Made by a program: the position numbers and the translations under genes
Assembly: GCA_017475555.1 (NCBI GenBank)
Contig: JAFVFL010000022.1
Location: forward strand, 21,358-85,357
Reading direction: 5' to 3'
Origin: Ruminococcus sp.
GTDB taxonomy: Bacteria; Bacillota; Clostridia; Oscillospirales; Ruminococcaceae
Length of the DNA: 64,000 nt
The notes under the pieces: model-generated
Seen by the model: only the letters and a program-made list of their open reading frames with translations
Databases searched by the model: none
What the model was told of the DNA's origin: nothing
Shown: positions 17,573-26,127 of the stretch, piece after piece
Numbering within the stretch: position 1 is the first letter of the stretch
How the letters are laid out: each line of letters starts with the position of its first letter

Positions 17573-18081
17573 AGCTATTCATAAGACAGAAGGTGTTCTC
17601 GTGGCGGAGCAGATTCAGCGTCAGGGACGAAAGCGGCAATGATGTCTACTCCGCATGGGGCGAGATAATGACGATAGGCAGAAAGCTGCACGTTGAGGAC
17701 AGCTTCGGCGAGGAAAAGCTGCTGATACACCAGAAGGTGCTGACTATCCTGCCAAGATACAGGATATACTGCGGCGGCAGGTTTGCAGCTGAGATACAGC
17801 GAAAGCTGAGTCTTTTCCGGGCAAAATACGATATATCCGGGCCGCAGTGTCCCGGCTGGTCTGTGACCGGCTCTGTGACAAATCACAATTATTCGATCAT
17901 GAGTGACAGCGGTACAGTCGCAACTGTAAGCAAGGCGTGGCTGAGCTGGGGAGACAGCTATGAGATAGATTACACCGACCCGGACGATGAGCTGCTCGTG
18001 CTTGCGGCTGTGCTTGCTATAGACTGCATGAACGCTGATGCAGACGATGCCGCAATGACGACAGTTACGTATAATGCCTGA
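17569..18081 (+). CDS. LURP-one-related (Tubby-like fold) protein
   Basis: A 170-residue cytoplasmic protein. The beginning (FIRQKVFSWRSRFSVRDESG) and alternating beta strands are typical of the LURP-one/DUF567 family, which shares a beta-barrel with Tubby and scramblases. Function in bacteria is unclear. The ATG overlaps the stop of the GGDEF/EAL gene (ATGA), so they are made together; a link to signalling is only contextual. Confidence 0.7.
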   Translation: MKLFIRQKVFSWRSRFSVRDESGNDVYSAWGEIMTIGRKLHVEDSFGEEKLLIHQKVLTILPRYRIYCGGRFAAEIQRKLSLFRAKYDISGPQCPGWSVTGSVTNHNYSIMSDSGTVATVSKAWLSWGDSYEIDYTDPDDELLVLAAVLAIDCMNADADDAAMTTVTYNA

Positions 18082-18093
18082 TATGGAGCTGCC

Positions 18094-18567
18094 ATGAACT
18101 ACACGATAAGAAAAATGACAGAGAGCGAGTACGGGATATTAGAGGATTTTCTTTATGAAGCCATTTTTATCCCGAAGGGTGTACCTGCACCGCCGAGAAA
18201 TATAATCTGTCAGCCCGAATTGCAGGTGTATGTAGCCGGATTCGGAAAAAAGCCCGGAGATACGGCGTTTGCAGCTCTGGTCAGCGGAAGGGTAGTTGGT
18301 GCTGTGTGGGTGCGAATCATGAATGATTACGGGCATATTGATGATGAAACGCCCTCCTTCGCTATCTCGCTGTACAGGGAGTACAGGAATAACGGTATCG
18401 GCACAGCTCTTATGAAAACAATGCTTTCTGAACTGAAAAACGCAGGATATAAGCAGGCGTCCTTAGCGGTACAGAAGGAAAACTACGCTGTGAAGATGTA
18501 CAGAAGCGTCGGATTTGCGGCTGTTGATGAAAACGACGAGGAGTACATCATGCTGTGTAAGCTCTGA
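18094..18567 (+). CDS. GNAT-family N-acetyltransferase
   Basis: A 157-residue single-domain protein. The acetyl-CoA-binding motif A is the REYRNNGIGTALM segment at about residues 90-105, followed by the motif B helix (ENYAVKMYRSVGF). It transfers acetyl from acetyl-CoA to an unknown amine. TATGGAGCTGCC precedes the ATG. It lies 12 bases after the LURP-one gene and is probably the last gene of this operon. Confidence 0.85.
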   Translation: MNYTIRKMTESEYGILEDFLYEAIFIPKGVPAPPRNIICQPELQVYVAGFGKKPGDTAFAALVSGRVVGAVWVRIMNDYGHIDDETPSFAISLYREYRNNGIGTALMKTMLSELKNAGYKQASLAVQKENYAVKMYRSVGFAAVDENDEEYIMLCKL

Positions 18568-18664
18568 GCTGTCGGCGGAATATCGCAATACTGCATAAAA
18601 CCGGCACCGCACGGCGGTTTCCGGACAATCTGATAAATATCATAAAATTAACGGAGGTAAGATC

Positions 18665-19747
18665 ATGAAAAGACGTATCGGAATACTCACCAGCGGAGGA
18701 GACTGCCCCGGACTCAATGCTACTATCCGTGGTGTCGCAAAGGCGTGCTACGAGAGATTCGGCGAGGACAATGTTGAGATAGTCGGCATATCCAACGGCT
18801 ACTACGGACTCATCAACAATCTGTGCAAGGATATGTCTCCGTCGGCTTTTTCCGGCATTCTCACTCAGGGAGGTACTATTTTCGGCACAAAGCGTCAGCC
18901 GTTCAAGATGATGCAGGTTATCGGCGAGGACAATGTTGACAAGGTGAAGAATATGAAGGAGACCTACAAGAAGCAGAAGCTCGACTGTCTCCTCACTCTC
19001 GGCGGAAATGGTACCCACAAGACCTCGAAGCTGCTCTCTGATGAGGGACTCAACGTCATAGGTCTGCCCAAGACTATCGACAACGATATTTATGGTACAG
19101 ATGTAACATTCGGCTTCCATACCGCTGTTGATATAGCCACTGATGTTATCGACAGGCTCCACACGACTGCCGCTTCTCACAGCCGTATCCTCGTATGCGA
19201 GATAATGGGCAACAAGGCAGGCTGGCTCACCCTCAATGCCGGTATTGCAGGCGGTGCGGATATTATCATTATCCCGGAGATACCATACGATATCGACAAG
19301 GTGTGCGATGCCGTCATGGCAAGAAGTGCTTCGGGCAAGACATTCTCGATACTCGCAGTTGCAGAGGGTGCGTTCGATGTTGCTGAGGCTCAGATGAAGA
19401 AGAAGGAGCGTGCAAAGAAGCGTGCTGAGGCTGGGATCACTACTGCAACGAGCCGCATAGCTGCCCAGATACAGGCGAATACCGGAATGGAGGCAAGAGT
19501 GTGCGTTCCGGGACATATGCTCAGGGGCGGTGCTCCGAGTGCGTATGACCGTGTGCTCTCCACTCAGTTCGGAGTTCACGCCGCTTACCTCATAGCACAG
19601 GAGAAGTACGGCAGGACAGTTGCGAAGATCGGCAATAAGATAACCTCGAACAAGCTTGAGGATATTGCCGGAAAGACAAAGTTCGTCAATACCGATAACC
19701 ACCTCGTTATCGCAGCGAAGGATATAGGCATTTCGTTCGGTGACTGA
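18665..19747 (+). CDS. pfkA: 6-phosphofructokinase
   Basis: A 360-residue glycolytic enzyme that phosphorylates fructose 6-phosphate to the 1,6-bisphosphate. Landmarks are TSGGDCPGLNA near the N-terminus, GGNGT at 113-117, PKTIDND at 135-141 and MGNKAGW at about 182. It keeps Gly at the position where Gly favours ATP and Asp favours pyrophosphate, yet has Lys in PKTIDND as in pyrophosphate-using members, and Asn where E. coli PFK has the Mg-binding Asp103. The phosphoryl donor is therefore uncertain. ACGGAGGTAAGATC precedes the ATG; no strong promoter was seen in the 97-base gap. Confidence 0.92.
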   Translation: MKRRIGILTSGGDCPGLNATIRGVAKACYERFGEDNVEIVGISNGYYGLINNLCKDMSPSAFSGILTQGGTIFGTKRQPFKMMQVIGEDNVDKVKNMKETYKKQKLDCLLTLGGNGTHKTSKLLSDEGLNVIGLPKTIDNDIYGTDVTFGFHTAVDIATDVIDRLHTTAASHSRILVCEIMGNKAGWLTLNAGIAGGADIIIIPEIPYDIDKVCDAVMARSASGKTFSILAVAEGAFDVAEAQMKKKERAKKRAEAGITTATSRIAAQIQANTGMEARVCVPGHMLRGGAPSAYDRVLSTQFGVHAAYLIAQEKYGRTVAKIGNKITSNKLEDIAGKTKFVNTDNHLVIAAKDIGISFGD

Positions 19748-19762
19748 AGAATATAAAATTAA

Positions 19763-19796
19763 ATCCCGGTATACTGGTGTATACCGGGATCTTTTT
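19763..19796. terminator. Bidirectional terminator
   Basis: A 12-13-bp stem (ATCCCGGTATAC with its complement) with a 3-base loop and CTTTTT after it on the + strand and an A/T-rich tail on the other. It separates the convergent phosphofructokinase gene and the minus-strand operon. Confidence 0.85.
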
Positions 19797-21027
19797 ACCA
19801 TACTCTGTAAGTCTCGCTTACGATCTTGTATGACGTTCCGGGAACGTACATATCCTGCGGCTTTATCTCCTGACCTTTCTCCTTTGCAGCATCTATAGTC
19901 TTTTTCATCTCTCTGAATGCCACACTGTTGAAGACTATATTCTGCACATCCTCCTGCGGAGGACGCCTCGAAAGAAATTCAAGCAGCACCTGCTGGATAT
20001 AGAAGTAAGAACGCAGCTGTGTCTTTCTGAACTCTATCTGTGAATCGCCGTCGATGAAGAACAGGCTGTCGCCCTCTCTGTAGCCGAGTGTGAGCTTTGC
20101 AAGTATCTCCGGGACAAATATGCGTATCTCAGATGCGAGATCCTTGTCTCCGGCTATATCGATCAGCTTCAGAGACATTGCCTCATAATCGGCAGGATTC
20201 CTGATCCCGACCATCATGTCGATAGCAGCCTTTGCAGCTGTCGTTACAGTCTCCTTGGTGAACGGGCACTTGTCGTCCTCCTTCTGTACGCAGATCACGC
20301 ACTGCTTCTCGCTGATATACGTTTCTCCAGCCTCAAGGGTGTCAACGTACTTCCTCAGCTTATTGGACAGCTCCATGCAGACTGAGCCGTTCACACGAAC
20401 CTCAGATATCCTCTTGCCATTGAACGCCGCCGCAAACAGTCTTACCCAGTAATACTTCTTTGAGCCGAGATATTTGGGTATATCCTCCTTGATATAGCTA
20501 AAGAGCGAGGTAACGGGCTTTTCCTGAGAAACATTGACTCTCAGCACCGACTCAGAAAAGAGGTCAAAATCATAGTGCTGATTAAGGAAATCAACAGAGA
20601 CCGGCTGGGGGTTCTTCCTCTGTGCCGCCATTTCAAGCGAGTGCCACACTGTCACATCAAACATCTGAGCACCCATATCTGCTGCCTCTTCCCATGTCTT
20701 GCCCTGAACGTCACACGGCTCGATTATCGGCTCGTCAAAGCTGTCGTTTCTCACGATATAAACTATCTGAGCGAGCACCGTGCCTTCCTTCTCCTGCGGT
20801 CTTGTGACGTTGATGTCGATAGTATAGCCGCCTCGTCTTGTGATGATACAGTTGTCATAGATCGTACCATTGAGCTTCTTGTTGAGTGCTTCAAGAGCAA
20901 GCTCCTTTGCGTGTCCGGTGTCGATCTGCTGCTGATCGCCGTCAGCAGCCTGTATTCCCTCAGCTGACTCCGTTATCTCTGTATTCTTCTCACTGTCCTG
21001 ATTCTTCTTCCTGTTCCAGAATGCCAC
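19795..21027 (-). CDS. Unknown 410-residue cytoplasmic protein
   Basis: A soluble protein with a short charged, probably disordered N-terminus (about 1-40) and an alpha/beta body. No signal peptide or membrane segment. A YYWVRLFAAAFNGKRISEVRVNG stretch and scattered Cys residues are visible, but I cannot name the family with confidence. The start is GTG at 21027 with AAGGAG about 10 bases upstream. It is the last gene of a six-gene minus-strand run after prmA, 41 bases downstream of it. Confidence 0.7.
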   Translation of the reverse strand: MAFWNRKKNQDSEKNTEITESAEGIQAADGDQQQIDTGHAKELALEALNKKLNGTIYDNCIITRRGGYTIDINVTRPQEKEGTVLAQIVYIVRNDSFDEPIIEPCDVQGKTWEEAADMGAQMFDVTVWHSLEMAAQRKNPQPVSVDFLNQHYDFDLFSESVLRVNVSQEKPVTSLFSYIKEDIPKYLGSKKYYWVRLFAAAFNGKRISEVRVNGSVCMELSNKLRKYVDTLEAGETYISEKQCVICVQKEDDKCPFTKETVTTAAKAAIDMMVGIRNPADYEAMSLKLIDIAGDKDLASEIRIFVPEILAKLTLGYREGDSLFFIDGDSQIEFRKTQLRSYFYIQQVLLEFLSRRPPQEDVQNIVFNSVAFREMKKTIDAAKEKGQEIKPQDMYVPGTSYKIVSETYRVW

Positions 21028-21068
21028 TTGTATCAGTCTCCTTGTTAAAATATTTGTATTGCAGCCGC

Positions 21069-22034
21069 TTACGCTTTAAAAGCTGCCGCAGCCCAGCCGT
21101 CCTTGATGTTTACGCTGCCTCGTGTGAAGCCCTCTGACTCAATAGCCGTCAGTACCTCCTCCATACGCTCCTCGATTATTCCCGAAACTATGAGTGTTCC
21201 GCCCTTTCTGAGATAACGTGTGAAGTAGCCTCTCATAGCTATCAGCACATCTGCAACGATGTTCGCAGTTATGATATCATAGCTGCCGTCAAGCTGTGCC
21301 GCTAAGTCCTCATCGCTGAGGATATTGCCGTAGTATGTTTTGTAGTTCTCCGGAGAGATACCATTCTTTGCAGCATGTTCTGCCGCAGTTTCCGCAGCGT
21401 TCTGGTCGATATCGACTGCCGCTGCCTCTGAAGCCCCTAAGAGCATAGCACCTATCGAGAGTATACCGCTGCCGCAGCCGAGGTCAAGCACCCTGTCACC
21501 CGGAGCAATGCTCTTCTCAAGCAGCTCCAGACACAAGCGTGTCGTGTGGTGCTGACCGGTACCGAAGCTCGAAGCCGGGTCTATCTCAAGGACTGCCCTT
21601 TCTCCGGGATCGTCAAGCTCCTCCCATGAGGGCTTGATAATAAGTCTGTCACCGACCTTTATCGGCTTGAAATACTGCTTCCAGTTGTTAGCCCAGTCCT
21701 CCTCACGGATACTTGAAAGCTCCGCCTCAAGTCTGCCGTAGCAGCCCTCCGGGTCCGAAGCCTTCAGCTCCGCAAGCATGGAGCGGACAGAAGTAAGCAT
21801 ATCCGCTCCCTGGCTGTTGTCCGGAAGATAGATAGTCATGCAGGTCTCGCATGAGGAAAGCCCAAGAAGATCCTCGTCAATATAGTCCCATTGACCGTTC
21901 TTGTTTTCCAGAAATTCGCTGAAATCCTCTGCGTCCTGTATTACGAAGCCCTTAACGCCTATGTCAAGCAGCTTTGCGGTAAGCAGCTCTATCGCAGCAG
22001 TCGCAGTATAGATATTCACCTCTATCCATTCCAT
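21069..22034 (-). CDS. prmA: Ribosomal protein L11 methyltransferase
   Basis: A 321-residue class I SAM methyltransferase. The N-terminal substrate-binding domain (about 1-110) is followed by the catalytic domain: PASSFGTGQHHTT is the PrmA signature, DLGCGSGIL binds SAM, and TANIVADVL carries the N-x-x motif before the product site. It trimethylates L11 on the ribosome. ATG 22034 has CGGAGG upstream; a longer in-frame start at 22058 would overlap the upstream gene and lacks a site. It sits 14 bases after a secreted-protease gene, an odd neighbour for a ribosome modifier. Confidence 0.93.
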   Translation of the reverse strand: MEWIEVNIYTATAAIELLTAKLLDIGVKGFVIQDAEDFSEFLENKNGQWDYIDEDLLGLSSCETCMTIYLPDNSQGADMLTSVRSMLAELKASDPEGCYGRLEAELSSIREEDWANNWKQYFKPIKVGDRLIIKPSWEELDDPGERAVLEIDPASSFGTGQHHTTRLCLELLEKSIAPGDRVLDLGCGSGILSIGAMLLGASEAAAVDIDQNAAETAAEHAAKNGISPENYKTYYGNILSDEDLAAQLDGSYDIITANIVADVLIAMRGYFTRYLRKGGTLIVSGIIEERMEEVLTAIESEGFTRGSVNIKDGWAAAAFKA

Positions 22035-22048
22035 AGCAGTCCTCCGTG

Positions 22049-23644
22049 TTACCTGCAAATTATTGTAAGCAAGAGCAGCACGTCCATTGTATCTACTGAG
22101 CCGTCTCCGTTTACGTCAGCTGCTGCAAGCTCTGCCGCAGTGAGCGACGAGATACCATCGGGGAGCAGCTCTGATTCCCTGAGATAGTCGTTGAGTATCG
22201 ACAGGTCATAGCCGTTCACTCTGCCGTCGTTGTTAATGTCACCTGCAACGTGTGCAGTATCGTCCTCGGTGTCTGAGAGCTGGGATACCTCCACCCAGCC
22301 TGTGAAGTCAGAGGAAATAACAAGACCGAAGTCGCCGTATATCGGGCCGACCATTATAACATAGCCGCTCTCTACCTCAGCTATGGTGTCGCTGTCGGTA
22401 TCAGGCTCAGCATAAATGCTGACAGTTGACGAGCTGCTGTTGTAAAGCTCGCTGACAGTACCGGCTGTATCGGTAGTTTCCTCTGTAGTTGTCGAAGTCT
22501 CCGCAGTTGTGGGAGCAGCAGTTGCAGTAGTGGTAGTAGTTGTTGTGGTAGTTGTAGTTGTAGTTGTAGTCGTTGTCGTAGTGCTTGTTGTACTTGTGGT
22601 AGTCGGCTCCTCAGTAGTTGTAGTAGTCTCCGGCTCTGTTGTCGTAGTCGTTGTAGTTGTCGTTGTTGTTGTAGTCGTGGTCGTTGTTGTCGTTGCAGCT
22701 GTTGTATGTACCTCTACGCTGAACGATGTCTCGGTCTGTGCGTAGTCTGTCCATGCCCTGAGATATATCTTCGCATAGCCGCTCTCAGTCTCATAAAACT
22801 GTGACGGGTCAACTGTGAAGCTTGCCGGTGTTCCGCTCATTGACTCAGCGTTCAGTACGACCTCTCCACGTACAGGGTCAACGTATGTTACCTGAGCTGA
22901 GCCGCCTGTAAGGTCAAGCTCCTCACCGTAAGCATACGACATTTTTGTCGGCATAGACCTGAGTGTTATCTTTATCGACGGCTCATAGCTAACGCTGCCG
23001 CCGGGTGTAAAGCCGCTGACGTCAGGAGCGTTTTTGCTCTTCACTATCATATATGATGTGCAGATATTGCCATACGAAGCGAACATATCCGTATCGTCCT
23101 TCGCAGGGTCTATCATATATACTGTATCGCCGATAACGCCCTCTACAAGTACCCAGTGGTGGGTGTTTGCATTTACTATAACGTAGTAGCCCTTCTCCAT
23201 CCATGCCTTTATCTCAGCAGCCTTATAGCTCTGTGTTGTGCCTGTGAAGGTCATGTTGTTTATATCGCTGAACTCCGGTATAACGCTGTATATTGACGCC
23301 CAGCTTGCGATACCGCCATAGATGTTGAATGCACCTATGCTGTTCATATTATTTACGAAAACTCCCGGATTGAAGCTGTCGGCATTCCTTACTCCGGAAA
23401 GTACCGCAAGCATCGAGAGTGAGGTCGCAAGGCAGCCTACTGTAGCAACGTTATACTGTCCCATCGGGAGATTAGCCCAGCGGGGATCCATCTGTCTCCA
23501 CAAGTGATAGTCCTCAGCAGCGGATGCAGTAAGAGTATCCGTGCCTGTTCCTCTGTTAGCCGCAAAAGTTCCGGTGACAGCTGTAATAAACATGATCACC
23601 GCAGCAGCGACTGTCAATAATTTCTTTCCTGCTAAATGCTTCAT
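22049..23644 (-). CDS. Secreted C39-like cysteine protease with dockerin
   Basis: A 531-residue exported protein: signal peptide 1-29; papain-like C39 domain about 45-205 with candidate catalytic Cys71, His162/163 and Asp179; a bacterial Ig-like domain about 222-312; a Thr-rich linker 313-395; an SH3-like domain about 406-457; and a dockerin 467-531 with two canonical calcium loops (DINNDGRVNGYD and DVNGDGSVDTMD). The dockerin implies attachment to a cohesin scaffold outside the cell. GGAGGCTGATACCA precedes the ATG. It is co-oriented with a transglutaminase gene 20 bases upstream and prmA 14 bases downstream. Protease activity is inferred from residues, not shown. Confidence 0.86.
   Translation of the reverse strand: MKHLAGKKLLTVAAAVIMFITAVTGTFAANRGTGTDTLTASAAEDYHLWRQMDPRWANLPMGQYNVATVGCLATSLSMLAVLSGVRNADSFNPGVFVNNMNSIGAFNIYGGIASWASIYSVIPEFSDINNMTFTGTTQSYKAAEIKAWMEKGYYVIVNANTHHWVLVEGVIGDTVYMIDPAKDDTDMFASYGNICTSYMIVKSKNAPDVSGFTPGGSVSYEPSIKITLRSMPTKMSYAYGEELDLTGGSAQVTYVDPVRGEVVLNAESMSGTPASFTVDPSQFYETESGYAKIYLRAWTDYAQTETSFSVEVHTTAATTTTTTTTTTTTTTTTTTTEPETTTTTEEPTTTSTTSTTTTTTTTTTTTTTTTTTTATAAPTTAETSTTTEETTDTAGTVSELYNSSSSTVSIYAEPDTDSDTIAEVESGYVIMVGPIYGDFGLVISSDFTGWVEVSQLSDTEDDTAHVAGDINNDGRVNGYDLSILNDYLRESELLPDGISSLTAAELAAADVNGDGSVDTMDVLLLLTIICR
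22460..22708 (-). repeat. Thr-codon low-complexity tract in the protease gene
   Basis: A run of mixed ACA/ACT/ACG/ACC codons encoding an almost pure Thr linker interrupted by EPE, EEP and STTS. The mixed codons show it is kept at protein level rather than being a simple slippage repeat. Such linkers are usually extended and glycosylated. Confidence 0.85.
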
Positions 23645-23664
23645 TGGTATCAGCCTCCATCATA

Positions 23665-26067
23665 TTATTCGTGTGTCCTGCTTCTGCGGAGTCTCAGGGC
23701 TTCTTTTCTGGCTTTTTTCTTAGCCTCCCTGAGTGCCTCCCACGCTTTTGTGTACTCCTCTGTGATCCTCTGACCTTCTGCCTCGCTCAGCTCCTCACCG
23801 CCGTACACTGCCCTGTCGAAGAGCACGGCTGCTGCGGAAATATCTGCACCCGAAGCGTCAGCCACAAGCTGTACCGCCTCATGAGAGGTAGAGGTGCTGC
23901 CGATATCGTAGATACGGCATATTCTCCGCATTGCAGCGGCAGCCTGCTTTGAGGGTGACCGCCGTCTGCTGCTGATAAGAAACAGTTTATGTGAAAGGAC
24001 AGGCATTACCGCTATCAGCAGCAAGAGGAGCACAGCTGCTGCGAGTATGAATAGCCCGATCCTTGACAGGCTGCTTTTGGTACTGCCGGAGGTATTTCTC
24101 ACGGCATCCGTCATGGTCGGCTCAAATGAGAGCCAGCCGTAGCCCTTGATATAAAGCTCCGGGAATCCGTGGGCGTCCTGTGCCCTTACGATAAATCCCT
24201 CAAAGCCGTTCCTTTGCTGGTACCTCTGGCTCATGTTGTAGCCCTCACAGTACCTTGCCGGTATGCCTGCCGCACGTGCAAGCAGCGTCATTGCCGTCGC
24301 ATATTCGTAGCAGACACCGGTCTTTGTCTCAAAAATGAAATCCTCGGCATTCTCACCGTCCGCCTTGACATATTCAAGGTCGTAGTTGTAGCCGTTTCTG
24401 TAGAAATAAAGCTCAAGCACCTCAGCCTTTTCGTACTCCGAGTCAAGCCCGGCTGTCAGCTCCTGTGCAAGCTGGTAAATACGCTCGTTTCCGCCGTAGT
24501 CGAGCAGCTCGCCGGTTATAGCCGGATAGGTGTCGATGTTCGCCTCGATAGTCTTTCTGCACCTTCTGAGTCTCTGGTAATACTCATCATTTTCCAGACC
24601 CTCCGTACTTCCTGCATACCGCCAGTACTCGTCCGTAAGAGCATAATACGCATTGTACAGCAGGCTCTCATAGTCATCGGCACCGGCAATAGTCTCCGTC
24701 GCAAGGACATTCTCCGGAACGGAGAAATACCCGTCTCTCTGGTAGCTGAAGCTGAACTCAGTACCCGGACGGAACGTCCCCTTTTCGGCGTAGACCGTAC
24801 CGGAATCCCCGACTGTGAAAAGCTCCTTATAGGTCGAAGCGTCCATAGATACCGCCGACTGCGGTACAGGTGCGGCACTTCCGCCCTCCTGAGCACCATA
24901 AAACACAGCACTCGCCGTCTCAGGCTTTACGATATCCAGACTGCCGACCTGCTCAATGAACTCACTGAGCCCGAATTCCTCAGCAAACCCGCTGTCAAGC
25001 TCCGCCGCAAGCAGCACAGCCTCAGCCACACCGCCGTTAGTCCATATCTCAGCCGGCATATCAACGCTCACGCTGCTGCTTGTGTCGAGTACACCTGCTT
25101 CCCACGAATCTGTATCATAGTCGTAGGAGCTGAACGTTGAAAGCTTCAGTCTCAGCGGCTCAGGGGCTGACGCATAGTAGACCGGAGCCGTATCGTTGTT
25201 GTTGCGGAACTGATCGCCGTCAGCCGAATCACGGAATACATTCAGCATCGCAACGAGCCTGTCGGTGAACGCCTCTGCATTGATGAGCGTTTCGATATAG
25301 CTTCTGTCCGCCTCTATCTCCGGCTTCGGGATAACCGCTGCTATAATGGCAAAGGTGAGGATATATATTCCTGCCGACCGCCATGTCAGCTTTTTTTCCT
25401 TTATCTCGACCTCACTTGCATTCTCCGGCTTGCTGTCACTGAGCTGCCGGAAGTATACCATAAGCAGGATATACCCCACAGCCATGAGGATAATGAAGCC
25501 GGTCGGCATTTTTTCGTACTCCTTGCCGTATACTGCGAAGGGTATGACGAATATAAGGAAATTCATGAGTATCCTGTACCGGACTCTCGTGAAGTAGTAT
25601 ATTACCGAGAGCATGAATATGAGAAACAGTATATACAGCCCTATCGTGTACCATTTGTTATACTCCAGCGACTCCTGCGGAGTGAGGAACCATACGCCCC
25701 ATGATATAGGGTAATCCTCATATCCGAGCCGTATGGCGTATGACGCCGAACGAAGAAACACAATGGATATTATGATATAGCCGAGTGCTCCCATTATCAC
25801 GTGCTGACGCATGAAATCGAAGAACCGGAACACCAGCCACCCGACAGCATAGGTCAGTACACCATAGATAAAGCACGCATGATAGTCCCGGAAAAATTCA
25901 GCTGCCTTGCTCAGATCTGTCTCATCTATCGTCCTGTCCCGGAAGTGGAACATCAGCGACATCATGACAAGCGAGGTATAAAGCAGCACCGGGTCTGTCA
26001 GAGTAGTGACGAGAAAATCCTTCAGACTTCTTCCGCTGCTCTGCCAGCTTTTTTGTTTTTCAGGCAT
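23665..26067 (-). CDS. Membrane transglutaminase-like protein (TgpA type)
   Basis: An 800-residue protein with about six N-terminal membrane helices (residues 25-250), a large extracytoplasmic domain and a further helix near 685-705 before a charged cytoplasmic tail. The transglutaminase-like core has Cys at about 583 in TGVCYEYA, His at about 632 in DAHGFPELYI and a following acidic residue region. This family is normally encoded next to moxR and DUF58, as here. It may cleave or crosslink cell-surface proteins. The ribosome binding site is weak (GGGTGTGAG). Confidence 0.87.
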   Translation of the reverse strand: MPEKQKSWQSSGRSLKDFLVTTLTDPVLLYTSLVMMSLMFHFRDRTIDETDLSKAAEFFRDYHACFIYGVLTYAVGWLVFRFFDFMRQHVIMGALGYIIISIVFLRSASYAIRLGYEDYPISWGVWFLTPQESLEYNKWYTIGLYILFLIFMLSVIYYFTRVRYRILMNFLIFVIPFAVYGKEYEKMPTGFIILMAVGYILLMVYFRQLSDSKPENASEVEIKEKKLTWRSAGIYILTFAIIAAVIPKPEIEADRSYIETLINAEAFTDRLVAMLNVFRDSADGDQFRNNNDTAPVYYASAPEPLRLKLSTFSSYDYDTDSWEAGVLDTSSSVSVDMPAEIWTNGGVAEAVLLAAELDSGFAEEFGLSEFIEQVGSLDIVKPETASAVFYGAQEGGSAAPVPQSAVSMDASTYKELFTVGDSGTVYAEKGTFRPGTEFSFSYQRDGYFSVPENVLATETIAGADDYESLLYNAYYALTDEYWRYAGSTEGLENDEYYQRLRRCRKTIEANIDTYPAITGELLDYGGNERIYQLAQELTAGLDSEYEKAEVLELYFYRNGYNYDLEYVKADGENAEDFIFETKTGVCYEYATAMTLLARAAGIPARYCEGYNMSQRYQQRNGFEGFIVRAQDAHGFPELYIKGYGWLSFEPTMTDAVRNTSGSTKSSLSRIGLFILAAAVLLLLLIAVMPVLSHKLFLISSRRRSPSKQAAAAMRRICRIYDIGSTSTSHEAVQLVADASGADISAAAVLFDRAVYGGEELSEAEGQRITEEYTKAWEALREAKKKARKEALRLRRSRTHE

Positions 26068-26127
26068 AGCTCACACCCATTATAAATAATATATCAGTTT
26101 TCTTGAAATAATCTTTAATCCGGATCA

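Noticed and set aside
18548..19801. A 417-codon minus-strand open frame over phosphofructokinase
   Set aside because: It lies opposite a clear enzyme gene, shows no family features, and lacks a ribosome binding site.
22509..22745. A long plus-strand Val-rich open frame opposite the Thr-linker
   Set aside because: It is the complement of Thr codons in the secreted protease gene, has no ribosome binding site and encodes almost only Val.
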